Source: Gemmatimonadaceae bacterium
Lineage (GTDB): Bacteria; Gemmatimonadota; Gemmatimonadetes; Gemmatimonadales; Gemmatimonadaceae
Reading direction: 5' to 3'
NCBI GenBank assembly: GCA_035606695.1
Contig: DATNEW010000016.1
Span: 62,001 to 126,000, forward strand
Length of the DNA: 64,000 nt
Every line of letters starts with the position of its first letter. The stretch's first letter is position 1. Both the position numbers and the translations under genes were made by a program. The notes under the pieces are model-generated. The model was not told the origin of the DNA. It did no database searches and was given only the letters and a program-made list of their open reading frames with translations. This document shows positions 8,601 to 17,773 of the stretch, piece by piece.

Positions 8601-9178
8601 ATGGTGCGCTCCCTCGCGGTTGCGCTGTTGGCCGGAGGCGTGATGTCGCTCGACGCGCAGGTGTCGACGCAATGGCCGCAGCATTCGATGGACCGGCCGC
8701 AACCGCGCGTGGTGGATCCGGGGCCCTGCCGGCCTTCGGGTCCGCCACCGTCGGACGCCGTGGTGCTGTTCGACGGCAAATCGCTCGCCGGCTGGACGTC
8801 GGCCGACAGCGCGAGCAAGCCTGCGCGATGGACGCTCGTTGACGGCGCGATGGAAGTCGCGCCGAACGCCACGCGGGCGCGATCTACGGCCAGTATCCGC
8901 CGCTCGTGAACGCGATGCGTCCGCCCGGCGAATGGCAGACGTACGACATCGTCTTTCATCGCCCGCACGTCGACGCGGCGGGCAAGGTCACGTCGCCCGC
9001 GCGCATCACGTTGATTCACAACGGCGTGTTGGTTCAGGACGACGCGGTACTGAGCGGACCGACGGCGAACATGAAGCGGCCGCCGTACGAGAAGCATCCG
9101 GACGCGCTACCGCTGATGCTCCAGAATCACGGCGATCCGGTCCGATTCAGGAATATTTGGGTAAGAATGCTCGAGTAG
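8601..9178 (+). pseudogene. DUF1080 (3-keto-disaccharide hydrolase-type) gene with internal out-of-frame deletion
   Basis: Two overlapping frames belong to one gene. The first (8601-8909) has a signal peptide and the beginning of a DUF1080 domain (VLFDGKSLAGW, then WTLVDGAMEVAPN). After about 8866 it reads into unrelated sequence and stops. The second frame resumes at about 8878 with the end of the same domain (AIYGQYPPLVNAMRPPGEW, then VRFRNIWVRMLE) and stops at 9176-9178. Family members normally have some 60 residues between these blocks, including the NSG and EVQ strand region; these are absent. An internal deletion that also shifts the frame explains this best. The domain belongs to a lectin-like sugar hydrolase family; this copy is probably inactive. 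Confidence 0.8.
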
Positions 9179-9196
9179 CGCTGTCACCCTGGGCGG

Positions 9197-9634
9197 CTAC
9201 GCCGCGCAGTACTTGTTGAACGCATTGACGAGATCGTGCGCGATTTCGTCCGCCGCGCGGCTTTCGATCTGCCAGCGCTCGAGCATGAACACCAGCTCGC
9301 CGTCCTTGAGCAATCCGATCTGCGGAGACGACGGCGGATAGCCCGTAAAGTACGAGCGCGCCCGCGCGGTCGCGTCGGCGTCCTGGCCCGCGAAGACCGT
9401 CGTCGCGCGATCGGGCTTGATGGGGTTCTGGAGCGCGATCGCCACCGCGGGCCGCGCCATGCGCGCCGAGCAGCCACAGACCGAGTTCACGATGACGAGC
9501 GTCGTGCCGGGCGAGTCCTTGAGCGCCGCGTCGACTTCGTCGGCGGTCCGCAGCTCGTCGACACCCAGTCGCGTGAGCTCCTGCCGCATCGGGGACACGA
9601 GCCGCTCGTCGTACATCTGCTGAGGGAGACGCAT
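9197..9634 (-). CDS. Bacilliredoxin (BrxA/BrxB, YphP/YqiW family)
   Basis: 145 residues, the usual family length. The thioredoxin-like fold carries the CGC active site at C53-G-C55 in the context NSVCGCSARMARP, diagnostic for bacilliredoxins. In Firmicutes these remove bacillithiol from S-bacillithiolated proteins. Whether this organism makes bacillithiol or another thiol is unknown. No signal peptide, so cytoplasmic. It lies just downstream of the Cpn10 gene on the same strand (37-base gap), compatible with a stress-related unit. Confidence 0.9.
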   Translation of the reverse strand: MRLPQQMYDERLVSPMRQELTRLGVDELRTADEVDAALKDSPGTTLVIVNSVCGCSARMARPAVAIALQNPIKPDRATTVFAGQDADATARARSYFTGYPPSSPQIGLLKDGELVFMLERWQIESRAADEIAHDLVNAFNKYCAA

Positions 9635-9671
9635 AATACCGGAATGCTAATGAGTGAATGATACTTAAATG

Positions 9672-10031
9672 CTACTCATCACGGACGAGCGCGAGAATGG
9701 CGGCTTGCGGCACGACCAGATAGCGGTCGCCCTCGAACGTGATCTCCACCGCGGCCTTGCGGAAAAAGAGCGCATAGTCGCTGGTGCGCGCCTGCATGGG
9801 CACGTAGCGCGTCGTGCGTTCCGGCGCGAGCCACGGCTCCTCGGAGAGCGAATCGGGGCTCGGCATCGGTTGGCCGGGGCCCGTCGCCATGATGGTGCCG
9901 CCCTGCACCGCCTGGTTGTCGACCGCGGTCGGCGGCAGATAGAGGCCGACGTTCGTCCGCTCCTCGCCTTCCTCGACCCGCACCAGGACGCGGTCCCCGA
10001 CGACGATCAGTTCCTTGTCACGCTTGATCAT
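9672..10031 (-). CDS. Orphan GroES/Cpn10-family co-chaperonin with an insertion
   Basis: 119 residues. The N-terminal strand VVGDRVLVRVEEGEERT and the C-terminal ITFEGDRYLVVPQAAILALV match the Cpn10 fold. The protein is about 20 residues longer than standard GroES, with a Pro-rich middle segment (about residues 52-85) where the fold normally has a short loop. No groEL lies in the window. It may be a divergent second GroES or a GroES-like protein with a changed partner. Start ATG at 10031. Confidence 0.8.
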   Translation of the reverse strand: MIKRDKELIVVGDRVLVRVEEGEERTNVGLYLPPTAVDNQAVQGGTIMATGPGQPMPSPDSLSEEPWLAPERTTRYVPMQARTSDYALFFRKAAVEITFEGDRYLVVPQAAILALVRDE

Positions 10032-10086
10032 GCCTCAACTCCGTTCATGCCAGTGCTCCAAGCATACCACAACCATTGAAAAGATA

Positions 10087-11448
10087 TCAGCTGACAGAAG
10101 GGGCCGGCACGCCGGGCGGCCGCGAAAAACGAAAGACCGGATAGCTCACCACTACGACGATCAGCGCGAACACACTGTTTCGCGCATCAGCGACCACGGC
10201 GCTCGCGAGAAACGCCAACGAACCGAGCAACACGACGCCCGTGCTCCATGGATGCCCGACCGCGCGATACGGCCGCGCGGCCTCGGGCTCGCGGCGGCGC
10301 AGCACGAACACCGCGGCGAACGACAAGGTGTAATCCGCCACGAAAAAGAACGCCGCCACAGCGACGATCGTCGTCACTGTCTTCGTGGCGACGAACGCGA
10401 CGGACACGAGCCCCGTCAACGCCAACGAGACCATGGGTGCACCGCCGCCGTTGACACGCGTCGCCACGGCGGGACCGAGTCCGTCGCGGCTCACCGAGTA
10501 CAACACGCGCGACGCCATCAGGATGCACGCACTCACCGCGCTCGGCAGCGATGCGATCACGACGACGCGCACGAACTGCTCGCCGCGCACGCCGAACAAC
10601 GCGTTCGCGACCGTGCCCGCGGCGAGCGGCGAACCGGCGAGCGCGCGCGTCGGCAGCGTGACGACGAACGCCACGTTGATCAGAACGTAGATCGCCGCCA
10701 CGCTCGCGAGGCTGTAGAACATGGACCGCGGGATCTGGCGCGCCGGATCGTGCAGCTCCTCGGAGAAGTAGATCGGGCCACTCCAGCCGTCGTACGTATA
10801 GATCACCGCTTGCAACGCGAGAAGGAACGCGACGAACCCGGCAGGCGACGCGGCTGCAGTGGCTGCAGTGGCTGCAGTGGCTGCAGTGGCTGCGGTCGCG
10901 ACAGCCGACACGTGCGCGCGCCCGGAGAACGCGAAGCACGCGATCATCAACGCCGTCAGCGCGAGCGCCTTTACCAGTGTCGTGATCTGTTGCGCGCGAT
11001 CGCCGAGCCTGGTGCTTCGCAGAAGCAGCAGCGTGAGCGCGACGACGATCGCCATCGCCACGGGCTTCGATGTGGACGCATCGAGTCCGAACAGACTCGC
11101 CACGGATTCACCGATGACCATCGCGATGATCGCGGTCGACGCGCATGTCGATATCCAGTCGATCCATCCGACGAGAAAGCCCGCATACTCACCGAATGCG
11201 TGACGCGCGAACACGTACTGCCCACCGGATCGCGGAAGCATGGTACCCAGCTCGGACAGCGCGTTCGCGCCGAGCGTGGCATAGAGCGCACCGACGAGCC
11301 AGATGCCGACGAACGCCCAGGTTTGTGGAAGCCATCCGGCGATGTCGCCCGGTGTTCGGAGGATGCCGCCGCCGATGGTGTTGCCGACGGTAACGGCGAG
11401 TCCGAACGAAAGGCCGAGGATCTTGAGAAGGCTGGTTGGGCGCGCCAT
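10087..11448 (-). CDS. APC-superfamily amino acid permease
   Basis: 453 residues with about twelve hydrophobic segments. The first helix has the family's unwound glycine motif (GNTIGGGILRTPG), which forms the amine and carboxylate binding site, and WLPQTWAFVGIWLVGALYA follows. It lies in the inner membrane and probably imports or exchanges an amino acid or amine. A Thr-Ala-Ala tandem repeat (10852-10905) lengthens an extramembrane loop after about residue 180. The gene stands alone; the family A2 repeat lies upstream of its start. Confidence 0.9.
   Translation of the reverse strand: MARPTSLLKILGLSFGLAVTVGNTIGGGILRTPGDIAGWLPQTWAFVGIWLVGALYATLGANALSELGTMLPRSGGQYVFARHAFGEYAGFLVGWIDWISTCASTAIIAMVIGESVASLFGLDASTSKPVAMAIVVALTLLLLRSTRLGDRAQQITTLVKALALTALMIACFAFSGRAHVSAVATAATAATAATAATAAASPAGFVAFLLALQAVIYTYDGWSGPIYFSEELHDPARQIPRSMFYSLASVAAIYVLINVAFVVTLPTRALAGSPLAAGTVANALFGVRGEQFVRVVVIASLPSAVSACILMASRVLYSVSRDGLGPAVATRVNGGGAPMVSLALTGLVSVAFVATKTVTTIVAVAAFFFVADYTLSFAAVFVLRRREPEAARPYRAVGHPWSTGVVLLGSLAFLASAVVADARNSVFALIVVVVSYPVFRFSRPPGVPAPSVS
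10852..10905. repeat. 9-bp tandem repeat (GGCTGCAGT) inside the permease gene
   Basis: Five perfect and one imperfect unit of GGCTGCAGT lie in frame. On the coding strand they read as repeated Thr-Ala-Ala. Unit length is a multiple of three, so copy-number change would lengthen or shorten a loop without breaking the frame. Confidence 0.9.
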
Positions 11449-11486
11449 CTCCTACGATGGAGCGGCGCGGAGAACAACACAAGCGA

Positions 11487-11707
11487 GCACGGACGAACGG
11501 CCGACGTCCACGGAACGGCACGGAGACGGCGTCAACTGCAGTCAACTGCTGTTGAATGACCTTCGTTTGAAGAACACCCTCACAATGCCTCCAAAATCGA
11601 AGCATCCCGAGGGTGTTTGAAAAAGCATTCAACGTGAAACGCCGTTACCGACCGTTCGAACGCTGTCTCCGTGCCTGTCCGCGGACGTGCGCCGTTGTCC
11701 GTGGTAA
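11487..11707. repeat. Family A nested palindrome, copy A2
   Basis: The left end starts CACGGACGAACGG and leads to GGCACGGAGACGGCG; the right end has TCTCCGTGCCTGTCCG and TTGTCCGTGGTAAG. The centre holds the inner hairpin (CACCCTC ... GAGGGTG). It starts 39 bp upstream of the permease start codon and fills much of the 485-base gap 11449-11933. Confidence 0.85.
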
Positions 11708-11719
11708 GCAGCTGTCCCG

Positions 11720-11782
11720 AACAAAAAAAGATTTCAGTGGGGCGCGCCGCTCTCGTTCCAACACGGCGACACCCCACTGAAA
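11720..11782 (-). terminator. Intrinsic terminator for the lipoprotein gene at 11934-12842
   Basis: On the minus strand the 11-bp stem TTTCAGTGGGG (11782-11772) pairs with CCCCACTGAAA (11742-11732) and is followed by a run of seven T. It lies about 150 bases past the stop codon of the lipoprotein gene. The stretch 11783-11933 between them shows nothing else. Confidence 0.8.
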
Positions 11783-11933
11783 CCTGTGCTTTCGGATCCT
11801 GCGTTCTGCCCCCACCCGGGCGAGACCGACACGTCTCGAAAGCAAGACCTGCATCCAACCGGACTACATCCCACAGACACGGCGCGCGCTACACACCCCT
11901 ATCGCACGCGGCGAGAAAGTCAAAAAGAAAAAC

Positions 11934-12842
11934 TCACGAGCACGTCAATCGTCCACGCGGCAACGGCAGCGTGCAGTTCTGCGTCGTACCATTCTCTGTG
12001 ATCACGACCTTCGCCGTCGCCGAGCCGTCGTATGTAATGACTTCTTTGCGCGAGTTCGTCGTGGGCGACTGGCCCGCGATCGTCACGGTCGCGCTCATCG
12101 CACGCACCACTCTGCCGGCGGTTGGGTACGCGCGTGGATTCGCCGGCGTCGCGACAGGGATGACGACGCCCGTGATCGTGTCGCCCGTCGTCCGCGCCGC
12201 GGTGAACGCGCCTTGATCCGAAGTACCCGTCGTGTTTTCCGTGCCGGCCGAGGTGCCGTTGACCGTGCGCTGCGTGCTGCCCTTCGCGAGGCCCGTCACC
12301 GTTTGCGCGCTCGCTTCATTCACCACGCTCTTGTCGCCGTCGCGACGCGTCGACGTGCCGCTCACCGTGACGGACGTGCTCACGCTGTTCGTCGCCGTAT
12401 CGATCTTCGGTTCCACCGTCCCATTCGTCGTCGTGAACTTCGCCACGCTGTGCACGATCAGTCCGTCGCGCGTCGTGTCGGTGCACGTGAGGCCGGTCGT
12501 CGCCGAGAACGCGCAGTTGTTCGAATTGTCACGGAAGGCGTGCAATCCGTCGCCCATGAACGCGCCATCGAGACCGCCACCCATGAACCCGAGTCCAAAG
12601 CCCGGACCCAGGCCGCGTCCAGGCGGGCCGCCACGTCCGTGATCGAAGCTCGGCATAAAGGGACCTTCGTCACCCGTCGTGCTGAAGCTGCTGCTGAGTT
12701 GAGAGAAACCCGCGGGCGTTGACGAGAATGCCGAAGCCATTGAGACCGCGAGGTCGCTCGCTGGTGCCGATGCATTGTTGTCGCTGCACGCCGCCATCAC
12801 GACAGCCGCGGCGGCACAGCACGCAAGAAGAACTCGGTTCAT
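11934..12842 (-). CDS. Predicted secreted lipoprotein, Thr/Ser-rich
   Basis: 302 residues from the ATG at 12842, chosen over 12878 because it places a signal peptide at the N-terminus and has AGGA just upstream. The lipobox VMAAC gives lipidated C19. The mature protein begins with a Ser/Ala-rich linker, then a Gly/Phe/Pro-rich stretch (about residues 68-100), then a long Thr/Ser/Val-rich part that looks like all-beta structure, with two cysteines (NNCAFSATTGLTC). I recognise no family. It is probably a surface or periplasmic structural protein. Its terminator is at 11720-11782. Confidence 0.75.
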   Translation of the reverse strand: MNRVLLACCAAAAVVMAACSDNNASAPASDLAVSMASAFSSTPAGFSQLSSSFSTTGDEGPFMPSFDHGRGGPPGRGLGPGFGLGFMGGGLDGAFMGDGLHAFRDNSNNCAFSATTGLTCTDTTRDGLIVHSVAKFTTTNGTVEPKIDTATNSVSTSVTVSGTSTRRDGDKSVVNEASAQTVTGLAKGSTQRTVNGTSAGTENTTGTSDQGAFTAARTTGDTITGVVIPVATPANPRAYPTAGRVVRAMSATVTIAGQSPTTNSRKEVITYDGSATAKVVITENGTTQNCTLPLPRGRLTCS

Positions 12843-12940
12843 CTGAAGTGTCCTGTTCGGGGTCCGCGCTAGTGACACACGGAGTCGCAGGGACCCTCAT
12901 TCGCGTGTGTCGCGTAAAGATGGTGGGGGCCGAACAAATG

Positions 12941-13158
12941 ACCACGGAAAAAATCGGACGCACACGGACAGGCACGGAGACGGCGTGAACCGCAGTCAAC
13001 TACGGTTGAAATGATTTTTTTCAAGAACACCCTCGGGACGCATCGCGAATCGAAGCGTGCCGAGGGTGTTCCAAAAAGCGCTGAAGTTCAACCGCGGTTC
13101 AACCGGTTTAAACGCCGTCTCCGTGCCTGTCCGTGAACGTCGAGCAGTTTTCCGTGGT
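12941..13158. repeat. Family A nested palindrome, copy A3
   Basis: Terminal inverted repeats GACCACGGAAAA / TTTTCCGTGGTC enclose GGACAGGCACGGAGACGGCG / CGCCGTCTCCGTGCCTGTCC, with an inner hairpin AACACCCTCGG / CCGAGGGTGTT. The element ends 12 bp past the stop codon of the sigma-factor gene and fills the 327-base gap. Confidence 0.9.
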
Positions 13159-13169
13159 CCGGTTTGGCG

Positions 13170-13721
13170 TCACAGCACTTCCGCTTCCGGCAGCCACGCG
13201 GCCAACCGTGTGCGCAGATGTCGAAGGGCCTTGCCCATCTGCGACTCCACAGTTTTTACAGAGATGCCGAGCGTGCTCGCGATCTCGGCATACCGAAGCC
13301 CTTGTCCGCGGCTCATTGAGAAAACTTCACGGCAACCCGGCGGCAATTCAGCAATGGCGGCCGTGATCGCCGTTTGTAATTCGCTCGCGACGATCTCCGA
13401 CGCGCCGGTAGGCGATACCGCTTCCTGTCCCTTGATGTGCGGCTCGGCGCGGCGCTGCACGTTGGCGTGACGCAATTGATTCAGCGCGCGGTTGCGCGTG
13501 GCGCGAAGGAGATACGCACGCAGCGATTCCTGAATCGCGACCTCGGCGCGGCGGCGCCACAGCTCGAGCATGACTTCCTGCGCCACATCTTCGGCCGTCG
13601 CGCGATCGTGCAGCAACCCCTGCGCAAATCCGACGAGCGACGGATAGTGCGCCCGGAAGATCGCATCGAACGCGTCCTGATCGCCCGTCTTCAGGCGGCT
13701 CAGCAGCTCACGTTCTTCCAT
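13170..13721 (-). CDS. ECF-family RNA polymerase sigma factor (FecI-like)
   Basis: 183 residues. Region 2 (about 12-75) has DAFDAIFRAHYPSLVGFAQG and AEDVAQEVMLELW; region 4 (about 120-172) has LPPGCREVFSMSRGQGLRYAEI and GISVKTVESQMGKALRHLR, the helix-turn-helix that reads the -35 box. It directs transcription of a small regulon when released by its anti-sigma factor. It is divergent from, and 134 bp away from, the FecR gene at 13856, and so probably controls the TonB receptor unit. Start ATG at 13721. Confidence 0.92.
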   Translation of the reverse strand: MEERELLSRLKTGDQDAFDAIFRAHYPSLVGFAQGLLHDRATAEDVAQEVMLELWRRRAEVAIQESLRAYLLRATRNRALNQLRHANVQRRAEPHIKGQEAVSPTGASEIVASELQTAITAAIAELPPGCREVFSMSRGQGLRYAEIASTLGISVKTVESQMGKALRHLRTRLAAWLPEAEVL

Positions 13722-13787
13722 ACGAGTCCGGTGCGGGCAAGTCGCGGCAAGGCTGGCGGCGGGGTGGCTGTCCGTACGTCCGGCGTT

Positions 13788-13807
13788 CCCGTATACTCCG
13801 GGATACG
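13788..13807. promoter_or_regulatory. Inverted repeat in the sigma/FecR divergent promoter region
   Basis: CCCGTATACTCCGGGATACG contains the interrupted inverted repeats CCCG/CGGG and CGTAT/ATACG, midway between the divergent sigma-factor and FecR start codons. It could be an operator or part of an autoregulated promoter. No clean promoter was identified on either strand. Confidence 0.35.
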
Positions 13808-13855
13808 TTCGATGATCCGCATAAGGGTACGCAATTCACCGCGTGTCGATAGGGC

Positions 13856-14905
13856 ATGACCGCCGATTTTTCCTCAGGTAACATCGACCAGGCAGGCGCT
13901 CCCGATTGGGATGCCGTCGCCCGTTTCCTTGCCGGCGAAAGTTCGCCTGCCGAGGCAGCGGCCGTGCGTGCCTGGTTGGATGCCAATCCGCGCGATCGTG
14001 ACCTGCTCGCGCGGTTGGACGAGGTGGCGGTGCCTCTCGTTACGGCGAATGACGTCGACGTCGAAGCGGCGCTCGCGCGAGTGCACGAACGCATGCGCAC
14101 GACGCCGACTCTTACGGTCGCGCGCGGGCGTGGCTGGTCGTCGAACCGCAATCGTTTCCTCTTCGTGGCCGCGGCGGCCGCTGCCGCGGCGGTGATCGCC
14201 GGCGTCATCATTCGCCCAGGAATGCACACGAACGCCGGCGTCGCTCGCACCTATGCGACGACCACCGGCCAGCGCGATTCGGTGCTGCTCGCCGACGGCT
14301 CTCGCGTCACGCTCGGTCCGCGCAGCACGCTCGTCGTTCCGGCTGACTTTGCGTCGCATCGATCCGTGCAGTTGACGGGTGATGCGTTCTTCGACGTCCA
14401 TCACGATGCGGCGAACCGGTTTTCGGTGCGCGTGAACGGAGCTGTGATCGAAGACGTCGGCACGACGTTCAGCATCGAGAGCGATGCCGTGGACGCGACC
14501 AGCGTTTCTGTGGTCAGCGGCAGCGTCCGCTTGCGCGGCGGGAACACCGCCGAAGCCGCGGGTGTTGTATTGGCGGCGGGCGATCGCGGCGACATCGATG
14601 CGAGTGGACGCACTCGCGTCGCCCGCCAGGTCGTCGGCGCCGACGACGTCGCATGGACGTCCGGCAAGTTGGTATTCCGAGATGCACCGTTGAGCCAAGT
14701 GGCCGCGGAGTTGCAGCGCTGGTACGGGGTGACCTTGCAGGCTGATGATTCGATGATGACCCGGCGACACGTCACGACGACCTTCAACGGCGAGTCGATC
14801 GACCAGGCGCTGCGCATTCTCGAGCTGACCCTCGACGCCCGCATCATTCGGCAGGGCGACAGCGCCACGATTCACTCGGCTCGCGGAGCGTCCGGGTCGC
14901 GGTGA
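13856..14905 (+). CDS. FecR-family anti-sigma factor
   Basis: 349 residues. A cytoplasmic N-terminal helical part (DWDAVARFLAGESSPAEAAAV, about 17-80) of the type that binds ECF sigma factors is followed by one membrane helix (about 101-119), a periplasmic FecR beta domain (DSVLLADGSRVTLGPRSTL to about residue 235) and a C-terminal DUF4974/STN-like segment (LSQVAAELQRWYGV). In the Fec paradigm it passes the signal from a ligand-loaded TonB receptor to the sigma factor. Its stop overlaps the receptor's GTG start by four bases, so the two are translationally coupled. Confidence 0.9.
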   Translation: MTADFSSGNIDQAGAPDWDAVARFLAGESSPAEAAAVRAWLDANPRDRDLLARLDEVAVPLVTANDVDVEAALARVHERMRTTPTLTVARGRGWSSNRNRFLFVAAAAAAAAVIAGVIIRPGMHTNAGVARTYATTTGQRDSVLLADGSRVTLGPRSTLVVPADFASHRSVQLTGDAFFDVHHDAANRFSVRVNGAVIEDVGTTFSIESDAVDATSVSVVSGSVRLRGGNTAEAAGVVLAAGDRGDIDASGRTRVARQVVGADDVAWTSGKLVFRDAPLSQVAAELQRWYGVTLQADDSMMTRRHVTTTFNGESIDQALRILELTLDARIIRQGDSATIHSARGASGSR

Positions 14906-17448
14906 CGCCACGCGCGGGGCGGTCGCGCCTTGCCCCCCTCGTGGGAAGCGCCCTGTTGGCGCTCGTCGGCGCGCGCGCCTCGCCGGCGCAGTCACACGTT
15001 TGTCGTTCGGTTCACGGCGATACGATCGCCGCCGGACGGTGGGCGCCCCCTCTCGATCGCATCATCAATTTGCGCGTCGCGCAGCTCTCCTTGCGTGACG
15101 CGCTCGATCGCATCGCAGCCCTGGCGAAGTTACGCGTTTCCTATAGCGCCGAGCTCCTGCCGCTCGACCGCGCGGTATGCATCTCCGCGCTCGGCGAGCC
15201 GGTCGGGCGCGTGCTCAGCAACGTGCTCGATGGAACGAACGTCTCGGCCGTTGGCATTGGCGACGATCAAGTCGTGCTCGCGGCGCGGCGCGATACGGCC
15301 GCGCACACGACGTCGCCCGCGATGGCAGCATCGCTCGGCATGCTCGATCGCGTTGTCGTCACCGGGAGCGCGAGCGCCACTGGCGGGCCGGCGCGCGAGT
15401 TGTCCGTCGACGTGAACGTGATCGACGGCCATCAACTCGCGAGAACGAACACCAACACCATCGCCGACGCGCTCGACATGTACGTCCCCGGCATGTGGGG
15501 ATGGGCGCAATCGCCGTCGAGCATGATCAGCTCGTACGCCAGCATTCGGGGCGCGAGCTCGTTTGGACTGAGTTATCCGAAGATCTACATCGACGGTATC
15601 GAGGTCGCGAATCCGCTGCTGATCAGTCGCTTCAATCCGGGCACGATCGATCATATCGAAGTGATTCGCGGACCTCAGGGGTCGGCGCTCTATGGCGTGG
15701 ATGCGATCAGCGGCGTCGTCAACATCGTGACGCGCCACGATCCGGCGACGAACGACGGCTACAACGCCAGCCTTCGCACCACCGCGGGCGTGACGCAGAG
15801 CGAATTTTCGCGCAGCGTGCTCACGCAGGATCATTCGCTGTCGCTGGCGACGGGAAGCGAGCTGCGCTCGCTCGACCTGAACGTCTCAGGCGGCAGCATT
15901 GGCGCGTTCATTCCCGACGGCGCGAGCCAGAATCTGCTGGCGACGGCGAGCGCGCGCGAAGTGACCGCGCACAGCAGCTTGACGGGCACCGCGCGTTTCT
16001 TCATGGAGCAGGCGGGGACGCCGGACAGTCCGCTCGTCGCGCGTCCGATTCCCGCGACGCCGGCGCAATCGCTTCAGTCGAGCGACGGCCGGCAGTCGGT
16101 GAGTCAATACACCATCGGCGGCTCGGCGACGACGTCGCCGAACGAGCACGTGACGCATTCGTTCGTCGTGGGGCTCGACGGCTATCGCCTGAACAACGTG
16201 CAGACGAATTTCACGCCCGTACCGAGCGGCGCGGACTCCGCGTTGCGTGCCGCCGAGGGCGGCGCGGATCGCGCGACGATTCGCGCGAGCACGGTCATGC
16301 GGTTGAACACGACGGATCAGTCGAACGCCACGATGACACTCGCGATCGAGCATGCGACGCTCCGCGCGGCGACGGTTCCGAACGTCGTCGCGCCGACCGC
16401 GGCGATGAGTCAGAGTGGAAACAGCGGCGAACATCACAACCTGCCGCCGGCCACCGGCGCCACCGCGCGGATGGACACCGGTACGACCGTCTCGTGGCAG
16501 AACAGCACCGGCTTCGTCGCGCAATCGAACTTCGCGGTGCGCAACACGTTGTTTCTCACCGGCGGCGCGCGACTCGAGCACGACAGCCGGCTGGCGGGGC
16601 GAGATCAGTTCGAGACGCTGCCGATGTTGGGCGCCGCCGCCGTGCGCGACTTTGGCGACGTGACGATCAAGCTGCGCACCGCGTACGGCAAAGGGATTCG
16701 ACCCCCAACCACGCTCTCGCGCGCGCAGTTCTGGCAAACGCGCTACACGGCGACGCAGGAACCGCTCGGTCCCGAGCGGCAATCTGGCATCGAGGGCGGC
16801 GTGGACGTCTACGTTCGGCACGCGCTGTCGTTTCAGGCGACGCGCTTCGACCAGACGGCGTCGGGATTGATTCAACAGGTGCTCGTCGCGGGCGACGCGT
16901 CGGGAGACTCGCATCGCGTGCAGTACGTGGCGCAGAACGTCGGTGAGATCAGCAACACCGGGTGGGAATTTCAGGCGACGGGGAATCTCTCGCGTTTGAC
17001 CGTCAACGGCGCGCTGAGCTTCGTGGACAGTCGCGTCGACAAGCTTGCGCCGGGCTATAGCGGCGACCTCGTGGCGGGCGATCGCATGCTGCAGGTTCCG
17101 GCGCGCACGTTGAGCTTCAGCGCGCTGTGGACGGAGCATCAGTGGTATGCGTCGCTCACCGGCGCCCGAGCGTATGACTGGATCAACTACGATGAAGTCG
17201 CGCTCGCGAACGCGTACGTGAACGACACACGACCGGTGCGCGACCTCGTCGGTCCCCGGCTGCGCCAGTATTGGGTGCGCTACAACGGCGGGCTGCGGCT
17301 GCGTGCGACGGCGTCGCGTGATGTGCGTCCGGGCTTCGCGCTCGAGCTGTCCGTTGACAATTTGCTCAATCACCAGATCGGCGAGCCGGACAACGCAACG
17401 GTGATTCCGGGGCGGTCGATCATGAGTGGGGTTCGGCTCCGCTTTTGA
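14902..17448 (+). CDS. TonB-dependent outer-membrane receptor with N-terminal signalling (STN) domain
   Basis: 848 residues from GTG at 14902. A signal peptide (about 1-30) is followed by an STN domain (LSLRDALDRIAALAKLRVSY, about 54-130), the plug domain (VDVNVIDGHQLARTNTNTIADAL to GVVNIVTRHD, about 150-280) and a C-terminal beta-barrel ending in an aromatic residue (VRLRF). The plug keeps the family motif IEVIRGPQGSALYG. The STN domain marks a transducing receptor that talks to the FecR protein encoded just upstream. The substrate (siderophore, vitamin or glycan) cannot be told; no binding-protein or ABC genes are adjacent. Confidence 0.92.
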   Translation: MTPRAGRSRLAPLVGSALLALVGARASPAQSHVCRSVHGDTIAAGRWAPPLDRIINLRVAQLSLRDALDRIAALAKLRVSYSAELLPLDRAVCISALGEPVGRVLSNVLDGTNVSAVGIGDDQVVLAARRDTAAHTTSPAMAASLGMLDRVVVTGSASATGGPARELSVDVNVIDGHQLARTNTNTIADALDMYVPGMWGWAQSPSSMISSYASIRGASSFGLSYPKIYIDGIEVANPLLISRFNPGTIDHIEVIRGPQGSALYGVDAISGVVNIVTRHDPATNDGYNASLRTTAGVTQSEFSRSVLTQDHSLSLATGSELRSLDLNVSGGSIGAFIPDGASQNLLATASAREVTAHSSLTGTARFFMEQAGTPDSPLVARPIPATPAQSLQSSDGRQSVSQYTIGGSATTSPNEHVTHSFVVGLDGYRLNNVQTNFTPVPSGADSALRAAEGGADRATIRASTVMRLNTTDQSNATMTLAIEHATLRAATVPNVVAPTAAMSQSGNSGEHHNLPPATGATARMDTGTTVSWQNSTGFVAQSNFAVRNTLFLTGGARLEHDSRLAGRDQFETLPMLGAAAVRDFGDVTIKLRTAYGKGIRPPTTLSRAQFWQTRYTATQEPLGPERQSGIEGGVDVYVRHALSFQATRFDQTASGLIQQVLVAGDASGDSHRVQYVAQNVGEISNTGWEFQATGNLSRLTVNGALSFVDSRVDKLAPGYSGDLVAGDRMLQVPARTLSFSALWTEHQWYASLTGARAYDWINYDEVALANAYVNDTRPVRDLVGPRLRQYWVRYNGGLRLRATASRDVRPGFALELSVDNLLNHQIGEPDNATVIPGRSIMSGVRLRF

Positions 17449-17474
17449 GTACGGACGAACGGTGGACGAACAGC

Positions 17475-17687
17475 TTACCACGGACGAACGTCGGACAACT
17501 GCGGACCGGCACGGAGACGGCGCTAGAACGGCATTTCAAGTTCAATGGATTTTTTTTGACACCCTCGGGATGCTTCTACGATCGAAGCGTCCCGAGGGTT
17601 TTCTAAAAAAGTCATTTAACGGCAGTTGACCGCCGATGACGCCGTCTCCGTGCCTGTCCGTGGACGCCCGATCTATTTCCGTGGTAA
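17475..17687. repeat. Family A nested palindrome, copy A4
   Basis: Perfect 10-bp ends TTACCACGGA / TCCGTGGTAA enclose GGCACGGAGACGGCG / CGCCGTCTCCGTGCC. The inner hairpin CACCCTCGGGATGCTTC / GAAGCGTCCCGAGGG is followed by TTTTCT and could terminate transcription of the TonB receptor gene, whose stop is 27 bp upstream. The gap 17449-17773 holds nothing else. Confidence 0.9.
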
Positions 17688-17773
17688 TGTTTTTTTTGGC
17701 GCGAGGCCAACCCGGACATGTAAGCCTTTCGCATCCCTGTTGACGCCGAGTCGGTGGGCACGATGATTATCGC

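Noticed and set aside
15886..17481. Long open frame (531 codons) opposite the TonB receptor gene
   Set aside because: Arg/His-rich shadow of a real gene; no domain or signal is visible.
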